Below, piece after piece: positions 44,406 to 53,880 of a stretch of DNA of 64,000 bases. The translations under genes and the position numbers were made by a program. The stretch is from Euborellia annulipes (lineage: Eukaryota; Arthropoda; Insecta; Dermaptera; Anisolabididae), in contig JAKCPI010006257.1 of NCBI GenBank assembly GCA_023213315.1, forward strand, positions 1 to 64,000. Reading direction: 5' to 3'. The notes beneath the pieces are model-generated. The model saw only the letters and a list, made by a program, of their open reading frames with translations. It had not been told where the DNA came from and ran no database searches. Numbering within the stretch: position 1 is the first letter of the stretch; each line of letters begins with the position of its first letter.

Positions 44406-46040
44406 ACTTTTCTTTTTTCTATTTTATAACAATTCTATAATTCTATAATTTTAAAGATTTTAGAAAAAAGTTGTTTCGAAAATTTAAGATAATTTTTAAA
44501 CATAAAAAAAAAAATTTCTTCTTTTGAGGATTACCGGCTGTAATGTATTGATTTTTGTTCAACTTTTATAATTGTAGAGAAAATGACCTTTTTATTTTTG
44601 AAATTAATAGATCAAGATGACTTTGTGGTTGAATTTCAGGCAACTCGAGTTCAGATCCCGAGGTTAAACGTTTTTTTTTCTTCAAATACCATTTATATAC
44701 ACTCTACATCTCTTCGGTTCTTTTCTGTTTTTAATAAATACATTTTATTTAATCTGTTTACATGTAAATATCACTTTGATGATTTGTATCCATATTTATC
44801 TCTGGCATCCGTTGACATTTCTGTCGCAAATTGCATTAAAATAAAACTTCACAAACGTCCAAATGGATTTGTATTCATATTTTTCAAATTTTGCTCATAA
44901 AATGACAAATATTTTTAATTTGACTAAGAATAATGAAAAGTTTAAATTTATTTTTGATAATGAAGACATAAAAAAAGAAACTTGAAAGATTTGTATTAAA
45001 TAAATTTTATTAATTTTTTTTGGAAATTAGTCAAAAAAAATCATCTCTATCAAAAGATTTTTTTTTTTTGTTGTTTGTCAAGAAAAATACTCGATGATTA
45101 ATGAGGAGGGAATTCTTCTTCTTCTCTCTCCTTCCCCCTCTAATTATAAATGACTCGGAAAATTTTCTATAAACTAAAAATGAAGAGGTTAAGATTAATT
45201 TTTGTTTAAAAAAAAAATAAAATAAAATTCCTCTTTAATTTATTATCGAAATTAGATATGGCTTATAATTTGTTCTTTTTCTCGCTAATTTTGAATAGTT
45301 TTAATTAAAAAGACTCTCTTTTGTTAAACACGCACGCCTCCCCCCTCCCCTCCCCTCCCCCTCCATCAAGTCACTCAAAAAATGGCCGACAACAATTAGG
45401 CCAAGAGACGCCGTCGCCATTTTGTTATTAAATTAACCTAAAAATTAAATTTTTGATTTCACTAACATATACATATACAAAGTTTGTTGTTGTTAAATCG
45501 AGGGGGGTTTCTGGTTGCAGGTAGCTCCTTGTTGTTGGCTCCTTACCCGTTTAGACCTCGGAATCTGGTTCAAACCCGGGGGTAAGCTTTGTCTGTCTGT
45601 GTGTGTGTGTGTGCTGTCACGAAGTAATTAACATCACTCAACCTGCTCGATGTTTTCAATCATCTGATGTTGTTGTTGTTGTTGTTGTTACTCACTTAAT
45701 CATCATCTTAAAAACTGTTGATTGGATTGATGAATTTTTTTTTTTTTTATTAACAAGTTTTTAATTAATTTTCTCACACACGATATGCGGTATTTAATTT
45801 AACAACGTAATAATAATTAATTAATTAATTGACATTTATTTATTTATGTTTTTGACTTGTGTAGTTAGTATAGAATATTTGACTCTATTGTTGAATGAAT
45901 GAATGAAATAAAAGAGAAGAGATGCCATTTTGTTTTTTTTGTTTTTTGTTTTTTTTATAGGTTAGGTAGAGATTGTGAAGAAAATTAAAATTGAAGAAGG
46001 GTTTGAAGAGCCTAATTGCAAATTATTTTATTTTATTTAT
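44406..46040. other. Non-coding AT-rich region
   Basis: Minus TATA-like motif at 44692, a pyrimidine tract at 45342-45364, (TGT)n at 45668-45689, and a tRNA-like piece at 45530-45585 (CTGGTTCAAACCCGGG). No exon found. Confidence 0.45.
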
Positions 46041-46300
46041 TGCATAATAAACAAGTTCCGGGTTGACCGATCCGGAGCTCGGTACTTTTTTATAAAATTG
46101 AAAAAAAATAAAAAAGTACACCAGTAAAGTACTAGTACCCGAATTTTACCAAACACGGGACCTAGCACAATTTCACATTGGGATCGCAATTAGTATTCAA
46201 TATATATATTTAAAATTTGAAGAAAATTGTTAGAGCCGTTTTCGAGAACTGATATCCTTACATATAAACAAATAAACGTACATTGCCCGTTTAAAAAAAG
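46041..46300. repeat. Second copy of the 31340 repeat
   Basis: GTTCCGGGTTGACCGATCCG, TTTTTTATAAAATTG, AAAAAGTACACCAGTAAAGT, as at 31.34 kb. It extends about 170 bp further, to AATAAACGTACATTGCCCG. Confidence 0.55.
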
Positions 46301-46809
46301 AATATTAAATTAAACAAGATAAATTCATAAGAGATCTAGATCGTATATATATATATATATATATATATAAGCCTCACTTTTTTGACATTTTAATAATAAA
46401 CAAAATTTAAATTAATTAAAGAGAGAAGAAATCACTTCTGAATATCAAAATACGTATTTAATGTTGATTTATATATTGTAATAATAAATAATTTGAAACT
46501 TAAAAAATTAATAAATAATAATTTCAAACTTTTAGAGCAAACAAAATTTAGAATTAAAAAAAAAACTTTTTAAACAAGAGCTGATGAAGACCGAAACATT
46601 AGTTGAAAAGGCAAAAGAAGATGGGCATTTTGAAGGTAGATTATTGATTGAATGTTAAGTAAGGGCAGAGAGGGAGAAGTTGGATGGTTTGTTGCTATGT
46701 TCACACTAGTCTCTCTCCTTTTAGATCAATCACTTGCTAATCGACATTTCGGTCGCATTCCTCAGGAGACTCTCCTTTAATTTTGTTGTTGTTGTTGTTG
46801 TTGTTTTAG
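46301..46809. other. Presumed intron end upstream of the 46810 exon
   Basis: Contains a plus TATA-like module with (TA)n at 46330-46370, two ribozyme-like remnants (CTGATGAAGACCGAAACATT at 46582 and its inverse type near 46744-46765), and a (TTG)n tract at 46784-46804. It leads directly into TTTTAG at 46804-46809. Confidence 0.5.
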
Positions 46810-46960
46810 GAGCACGGGTCGCAATTCGAGTGGCGATTTAGAGAAAGGCTCAGGCGCTGGCCCGAGCTCTGCACTCGACTCGAGCAGCGAATCTGTGGAT
46901 GGAGATCAAAAGCCATCTACTGTGCTCGACCACCCATCCGCTCAAACGATGCTCTCACAG
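46810..46960 (+). CDS. Internal exon of an unidentified low-complexity protein
   Basis: Bounded by a TTTTAG acceptor and a CAG|GTCAGC donor. After one carried base (G), 50 codons read STGRNSSGDLEKGSGAGPSS followed by ALDSSSESVDGDQKPSTVLD and HPSAQTMLSQ. The Ser/Gly/Asp-rich composition, high GC against AT-rich flanks and clean splice sites support a real exon of a nuclear or regulatory protein. The exon ends on a codon boundary and can join the exon at 49687 in frame (GAG GGG ATG). Upstream exons are not found. A second frame (EHGSQFEWRF...) is also open but less convincing. No domain recognised, so no function is assigned. Confidence 0.6.
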
Positions 46961-47924
46961 GTCAGCTCTTAACGACTTATCTAGTGTATATCCAATTGAA
47001 ATACATTTTTGTCACATGAGACGGGATGCGATCCGTTGACCGTTAACACAAGAAGCAGAAACTCTGGCCCAAGGGCATTTGAAAAAAATAACTGCTAACT
47101 ACATTCAAATATAAATTATTCCATTGTTGTTTCTAATTATAATAAATATAATTTCTATTATTGTCTTTTCTATTGTTGTTTTTATTTGCTGTTAATTAAT
47201 TAAAAAATTAATTATTTAAAAATAAAATAAATTTCTGAATTTTATAGATTAAAATTTCAATTTTAAACAGTGCTACCAACCATTAAAAAATAAAAAAATA
47301 AAAAGATAAACTAGGGCTAGACTAAGCTGACAGGGAGGCTGAGGCGCCTTGCAGGTTCAATGAAATTTCACTCCCCTTTGGCGTCTCCTCTAATTTATGT
47401 TGTTACGTAGCTCTAGATGTTTTTCTAAAAAATATTGATAAGAATAAATGTCCTTGTTATAAATATAAGAACGAAAAAAGCCTTTTTGTGGTTGTAGTCA
47501 CATCGTTTCCCTTAAATGTTTTTTCTACAAATTTTGTTTATTTTTTAAGAGCTAAGAGGGAGGGCAAAAAGGGAATGGACCCTTGCTTTGCACCCTTTGC
47601 ATCTTCTTAGAATCCCCTCCTTTTGCTCTAATGAGCCCCCTCGCTTGAATTTGTTTATTTATTCTCTGCGAAAATTAATTCCAAATAATAGATACCTTGA
47701 GACAAGAGAGTCTCCCCAGACGACGTTTCGCACTCATCTTCAGGGCAAACAAATTAGCGAGGGTTCTGGGTGAATTTTTATGTTCTTTGGGACATGAAAA
47801 AAAAAAAAATAAAAATATTAGAAAAAGTGCTGAATGAGTTTGTATATTTAAAAAAAAATAAATAATATTTTTTGAGATTTATCAAAATTTTATTTATATT
47901 CATTTGCTTTAATTAAATTTCAAT

Positions 47925-48100
47925 TTTAATTCTTAATTAGATAGAAGCAACAATGCTCTGAAGTTGATATATCCTGAAATTAGACATCAAAACAAATAGA
48001 TGTGAAGATAGCCTTTCTCGTTTCTTAGTACATGAATCCAAGAGATCTAGATCGTATATAAATATTATTATATATATCAATCACTTTTTAAAATTATAAA
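47925..48100 (+). repeat. Duplicated TATA-like module, copy 1
   Basis: AATTCTTAATTAGATAGAAG, AAACAAATAGATGTGAAG, CTCGTTTCTTAGTACATGAA, GAGATCTAGATCGTATATAA. Copy 2 is at 48375-48560. Confidence 0.65.
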
Positions 48101-48374
48101 GAAAATTTTAGATTAATTGACTTAAAATCAAATGAATAATATATAGAAGAGACAATTTAATTATAAAATAAAAATTCATAGCATACATTTGGTTGTATTT
48201 AAATTAATTTCTTTTTTCGTGATTTGAAAAGACAAATTTTAGTAAATTAATCTATCAATTAGAAGACAAACAAAACTTTTTAGATTTATTAATTTAGGCC
48301 TATTAAAAAAAATAATAATAATATTTTTGGAGATTTCTCAATGTTTTATTTATATTCATTTGCTTTAATTAGGC

Positions 48375-48560
48375 CTAATTATTAATTTTAATTCTTAATT
48401 ATATAGGAGCAAAAATGCTACCTAGTTTATCTAACCTAAAACTAGACATTAAAACAAATAGATGTGAAGTTAGCCTCTCTCGTTTCTTAGTCCATCAATC
48501 CAAGGGATGTAGATCGTATATAAATATATATCAATCATTTTTTATTAGAAGTATAAAGAA
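48375..48560 (+). repeat. Duplicated TATA-like module, copy 2
   Basis: The same order as 47925-48100 with small differences (GGGATGTAGATCGTATATAA; TCTCGTTTCTTAGTCCATC). The surrounding TTTATTTATATTCATTTGC block is also duplicated. Confidence 0.65.
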
Positions 48561-49081
48561 AATAGATTTATATTCAAATAAATACAATACAAAATAGAGA
48601 TATTTTAATTTCTTTTTTCAAGATTTCCAAAAGGAATAGTTTTAGTAAATTAATCGTGTAGTGTAGGCAGGCGTCACACACATTCGACGTCAGCATCCAA
48701 TGGAAATGGACCGATCAGCATCGAGAGATAAGAGAGAGATGTGGGTTAGAATGGATGGATGGGTGACCTTGACTCCTTTTTTTTTCTATTTTGCTCTTGA
48801 TCTTTTTGACACTTGGTTTCGTTATTTTGTCAAATCAAATTCGTCTTCTTATCTTTTCTGTTAAATAATTCCCTCTAATCATTTTACGCACGTTTTTGTT
48901 TGATAGTAAAAAAAAAAATTGTTTATTCAATTCCCAAAAATAACCAGACATGAAATTAAAATTTACTGATAAGGCGAGGATTTCGCAAAAAATAAATGAT
49001 ATGGCGTGATTTTTATTTTTTATCTTTTTTTATATAAAGAACTAGCTGCGAGAATCGCCTTTTGTGGGTAAATAACAAAAA

Positions 49082-49297
49082 AAGCATGACCTTGACTTGT
49101 GGCTCAGAGGTAGAGCATTGGCTTCTGGTGCCAAAGGTCGAGGGTTCAAATCCCGGCGACGAAAAAAAATTTATTTCACTTGAATTGGATACAAATCAAG
49201 GAACGGCGGGTCTAAATGGCCTGAGATGCCGAAAAAGACCTTAAATAAAATAAAATTAAAAAATAAAATTAAAAAAAAAAAAAAAAAAAAAAAAAGC
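49082..49297 (+). repeat. tRNA-derived SINE with poly-A tail
   Basis: Head: TGTGGCTCAGAGGTAGAGC (A box / D arm), an anticodon-like arm TTGGC-TTCTGGT-GCCAA and GAGGGTTCAAATCCCGG (B box). The acceptor stem does not pair and the T stem has only three pairs, so it is not a tRNA gene. The body has AAATGGCCTGAGATGCCGAA and the tail is an A-rich run to 49297. Confidence 0.75.
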
Positions 49298-49350
49298 TTT
49301 TATAATATCAACAAAAATTGTTGAAGCTTTAAGAAATAAAATAAAATTTA

Positions 49351-49547
49351 GATTTAGCCAGTGGATGGATTGCGACTCCCCCTTCGGTCGTGTGCGGAGC
49401 CCCCCCCCCTCCCCTCCTCTGCTTTCAAACCCCAATCAGACTTTTTACGTTCTCTATTAACTCTTTCTAGTGTTTCTACCTATTAGAGAATTCGATAAAG
49501 TTTTTATGTTATCAAACTTCAACATATGAAACAATGCAAAATAAGGG
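49351..49547 (+). repeat. Left copy of a 200-bp direct repeat flanking the last exon
   Basis: GATTTAGCCAGTGGATGGAT through ATGAAACAATGCAAAATAAG. It is almost identical to 50059-50259. Confidence 0.85.
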
Positions 49548-49686
49548 AATTTATTTGCCCAATGGCCTTCGGGAATAGAACGGACCCATGAATTAATGAA
49601 TAAAACTGACTGGTCACGTAAATAAGATATCCCCATTTGGGGATTTGTTCTCTCCCACTCATTATTTGTTTGTTTGTTTGTTCTAG

Positions 49687-50039
49687 GAGGGGATGGGACA
49701 TCACGTGACTGAGTTGTTCAGTACCGAGATTAAGCCCTCGGTGGCGAGTTTGCAGGCGACGGTGATGTCGAATGCCTCATTAGCTGCCGCTGCTGCCTAT
49801 CAGTCCCAATTGGGGCTTGCCGGTAGTCGAATGCCGCCAGGTGGGGTGATGGGTAGTGGCGGGACAGGGACAGGGGGGCAGGAGGCAACAACGCGGCAGA
49901 TCACACGACGACGGCGGCGGCGGCTGCAGCTGCTGCAGCGGCGGCGGCAGCTGCAGCTGGAATGCACCATCATCATCATCATCACCATCATGCAGAGCCG
50001 CCGCCGCCGACGCTTGTCCACGACTATCACAGCTTGTGA
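49687..50039 (+). CDS. Last exon of the unidentified protein, frameshifted in a G-run
   Basis: Follows a TTCTAG acceptor. The first frame reads EGMGHHVTELFSTEIKPSVA, SLQATVMSNASLAAAAAYQS and QLGLAGSRMPP, then Gly-rich sequence up to the G-run at 49873-49878. Beyond the run a different frame gives a plausible end: NNAADHTTT, a run of about 14 Ala, GM, eight His, AEPPPP and LVHDYHSL, stopping at TGA 50037-50039. A single extra base in the six-G run would connect the two. Without it the first frame runs through an Arg-rich tract to about 50172. Poly-Ala, poly-His and poly-Pro runs are common in animal developmental transcription factors, but no DNA-binding domain is in view. Probably a sequencing or assembly indel; a real disabling mutation is possible. 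Confidence 0.6.
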
Positions 50040-50058
50040 CAGTGGGTTTCTGGCTACG

Positions 50059-50259
50059 GATTTAGCCAGTGAATGGATGGATGGCGGCGACTCCCCCTTC
50101 GGTCGTGTGCGGAGCCCCCCCTCCCCTCCTTTCAAACACTCGGACCCCCCCCCAATCTACGTTCTCTATTAACTCTTTCTAGTGTTTCTACCTATTAGAG
50201 AATTCGATAAAGTTTTTATGTTATCAAACTTCAACATATGAAACAATGCAAAATAAGGG
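50059..50259 (+). repeat. Right copy of the 200-bp direct repeat (3' UTR region)
   Basis: Starts 20 bp after the predicted stop, so it is probably 3' UTR. It is almost identical to 49351-49547, which lies inside the preceding intron. Confidence 0.85.
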
Positions 50260-50574
50260 TAGAAATTGAAAAATATGTCGTCTACCGTCCCAATTTCTCT
50301 TATCTTATCAACATTGATATAAAACCACCGAGAAATGCAAAGAAAACTAAAATACTTGCCAATAAAATCCGTCAAGTGGTTTATAAGTTAAAATATAGAG
50401 AATTAAAAATTAAAATCTCACAAATATTCTACCAATTTATATATAATGTTTTTGTTATTTATAAAGAGATGTTTGTATTTAATTATTTATTTATTTTTAA
50501 ATTAAAATTAAAATTTGTTATTGTGAGATTGAAGAATTAATTTTTTAAAATTCTCTTTCTTTCAATTTCAATTA
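50260..50574. other. AT-rich stretch downstream of the last exon
   Basis: A 100-residue open frame (50238-50540) is Lys/Ile-rich with no recognisable domain, and is probably chance in AT-rich DNA. Confidence 0.4.
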
Positions 50575-53500
50575 TCAACATTTCTCTGCATAATTTGTTG
50601 AAATCATTTTAAAAGCAAAATTCCCACTTAAGATAATTAAATAAAATTTGTCTGAAATGATTTCAGCGAATTGTGCAGACAAACGTTGATAGATGAAATT
50701 GAAAGTCTTTCTGTGAACATGAAACAGATTAATTATTTATGAGCATCTTCATCTGACTCCCCTGATGAAGATCGAAACGTTTTGACTTTTATCGTAAAAG
50801 AAGACACTCCTCGCTCAAAGCGTTGCTATCCTCGTTTTTTTTACAATTTTGTAATAATTAAGATTATTATTATTGTATATATATAAATATATAAATAGAT
50901 AGTTTATAATAAATAAATAAATAGTTTATATAATTAGGTCAAGGAAGATGAGATTTCGAAAGCATCGATTAACGTCATTAACGTACTTAAAATACATGTA
51001 CATAATAATAATAATACATTTTGTGTCTTTCTTCTTTCTAACTTATAGGGGATTTCTATATACAAGAAACGAACAGTGTCACCTGACATTAAAGCCCCCA
51101 CCCCCACCCTTCCCCCTCCCCCGTTCACCAAAAGCATTTATATTGAATAAAAATAAACGATTGTGCAAACAAAATTTAACATATGAAATTTCATTTTGGC
51201 AGAGAAATTATAAACATATATTTTTTTTTTATTCATATTCATCATCTTAAAAAATAATTTATACTATCAGTGTCTCCAGCTAGGTTTGTATATTTAACAA
51301 AAGAAATTAAAAATCTTTGATTGCTAAATTTAAAGAAAAAAAAAATGTTTCAAGTATCAATTTTCGTTTGCAGATTTAAGAAAAAATTTATAATTGTCCA
51401 ATTTCTTAATTTTATGAAATTGTTTTTCATCCTAAAATGCGGAACTTAAAATTATTGCAATATTTTTAAACAAGAAATTGACACGAAAAAATATTTCATC
51501 TTTTAATTTTTGTTTGTAAATTTTGTAAAAAAAAAACAAAAAAAAAAAACCTTTTAGTGCTTTCATTGAGAGAATAAAAATAATCCCAATAATAATAATG
51601 CCAAAACTTATGAGTTGGACGTGAAGACATCGCGAAATTCAATTACTGCACACCAATCATGACATATGAAAAATCAAAAAATAAAGATTTTCTGTATGTG
51701 AGACATGATAGAGATATTAATTTCAATCAAACATTTGTATTTAAGCTGTTAATATTCCATTACATACAATGATACAAAACGTTTCTTGTATATATATATA
51801 TATATATATATTAAATAATAGAAATCTCGCTCTGCTTGTAAATGTATATAAATAAATAAATAGGCGAATAGATGTAAATAGATGTGTGTGTGTGTGTGTG
51901 TGTGTGCTGTTGTTATCAATCTGAGTGGCCCATAAGGTCAACAACAACAACACGCACAGCAAGAGTTTTGCAAATCATTATCTCTAAAAATGCACTAAAA
52001 TTAGGTCAAAGCTCACGTCATACATAAAAAAAGGGAAGATATCGATTATATATAATAATAATAATAATAAATGTGGCGGGGGGGAGGGGGGGGGGGGATT
52101 AATATAATAGAAAAATTCTGTCACCAAAGCTTCTGAACATGGTTGCCATTTCAATATCGAAATATTCTTTTCAATAACAAAACAAAAAAAGAATAACGTT
52201 TCGATTATGAAATCTCAATCTTCTACAGAAACTTCTTTTTCAACAAACAACAACTTATTAAAATATTCTTCTCATTCATTTCCTGAGGAAGGTTGTAATT
52301 TCTTGAAACTTTTAATAGTTCTTATTCAAATTCTTTTTTTTTTTTTAATAGGCTAAAAAGAAAAAGAATTTTTTTTTAAACAAAATTCTCTATTTAAGAT
52401 AATTTTCATTGATTTGTTGTTTGTTCCCTTGAAGAAGGTTTTAGTCCCATAACCGAAACGTCAAAAAAAAAAAATTTTCACAATATCTTATTTTTTTATA
52501 AACAAAATATGCAAAAACAAAATTCGCTAAAATAATTTTTATTGATTTGTTGTTTGTTCCCTTGAAGAAGGTTTTAGTCTCATAACCGAAACGTCAAAAA
52601 AAAAAATTTCACAAAATCTTTATTGTTTATCTAATTATTTCCTGAGTGACGTCATTCTAATAATTTATTCAGAAAAAATAAAAACTCAACTTATATAAAG
52701 GAATAATGACGTCATTTGTGGAAAGAGAGAGAGAGCCACACACACACACACACACAATGGGGTCCATTGTATGAATATTCTCTTTCTCTCTTTATCCTTC
52801 TTCTATCCATCCATCGTGTGTGTGTGTGTGTGTGTGTGTTAGCATCGAAAAGAAAATAAATGAATGCAAACCATTTTATTTATTATTTATTAAAAGAAAA
52901 AGAAAAATCATTGTCCCCATTTGGGGATTTTTTTTTATTTCTATTAAATTTATTATTACTAATGAGGACACAAATGACGTCAATAAATGTTTTTTTTTTT
53001 TTTTTTAAATAAAACAAAATCCCCATTTGGGTATTTGATTGTTAATATCTTTTCTATTAACACTGAAATGATTTCAGCGAATTGTGCAGACAAATTTGTA
53101 AATGAAATTGAAAGCCTTTCTGTGAACATGAAACATGAATTAAAAAAAAAAAAAAGAATAACGTTTCGATTATGAAATCTCAACCTTCTTCAGAAACTTC
53201 TTTTTCTACAAACAACAACTTATTAAAATATATCTTCTCATTCATTTCCTGAGGAAGGTTGTATTTTCTTGAAACTTTTTATCCTTCATATTCAAATTTT
53301 TTTTTAAATTAATTTATGAGAATCTTCATTAGACTGTGTACTTGTCCCCTGATGAAGATCGAAACGTTTTGACTTTTATCGTAAAAGAATGTTTAATTTT
53401 TTTTTTTTTTTTGTTTTCTTTTTTAATTCCCTTTTTATCCTTCTGGGGCTAAGAAGAAGACGACGTTTCGGTCTTCCTAAAAAAATCTTGGGAAATTATA

Positions 53501-53880
53501 AATGAGAAAAAAATGACTTGATGATGGTAGAAACGTCGTTTTTGATTATTGGGAAAAACAATTAGTGAGTTTTGTCACACCGATTCTTCACCCTCAATAC
53601 AAAATGCACACAACAAAAACTCTTGTTTATGCGCACAATCTCTCTCTTTCTCTCTCAGACAGATTAAACACAAAATGTCTATAATATGTATTTAATTTAT
53701 AAAGTATTTGTACATAGATTGTATATGTGTGCGTGTGCGTGTGTGTGTGTACACGAAAATATTAATGAAGAATGATTATGTTTAAAATTTTTTTTGTTTT
53801 CTTTTTTAATTCCCTTTTTATCCTCCTGGGGCTAAGAAGAAGACGACGTTTCGGTCTTCTTCAGGTATATACAAGAATTA
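50575..53880. repeat. Cluster of duplicated modules carrying GAAACGTT / GAAACGTC
   Basis: Recurrent blocks: AATGATTTCAGCGAATTGTG (50661 and 53068); CTGATGAAGATCGAAACGTT (50763 and 53349); AACGTTTCGATTATGAAATC (52197 and 53160) with CATTTCCTGAGGAAGGTTG downstream of both; GTTTGTTCCCTTGAAGAAGG with ATAACCGAAACGTC in two tandem copies (about 52420-52475, 52550-52600); CTAAGAAGAAGACGACGTTT (53450 and 53831). No reading frame. The unit is mosaic rather than a clean tandem array. Confidence 0.7.

Larger units (their letters stand above)
46961..49686 (+). other. Intron of the 46810/49687 gene
   Basis: GTCAGC ... TTCTAG, 2.7 kb. It contains a degenerate SINE-like block near 47020-47085, a minus hammerhead-like module at 47723-47750 with stem II deleted, and two tandem TATA-like modules (47925-48100 and 48375-48560). 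Those two share about 180 bp and look like a local duplication. It also holds a SINE (49082-49297) and the left copy of a 200-bp direct repeat. Confidence 0.55.

Noticed and set aside
49082..49152. A functional tRNA gene (anticodon loop TTCTGGT)
   Set aside because: The acceptor stem does not pair, the T stem has only three pairs, and an A-rich tail follows about 110 bp later, so it is a SINE head.
50762..50787. An intact hammerhead at CTGATGAAGATCGAAACG
   Set aside because: Only five bases lie between the two core halves, too few for stem II, so it is a remnant despite the perfect CUGAUGA.
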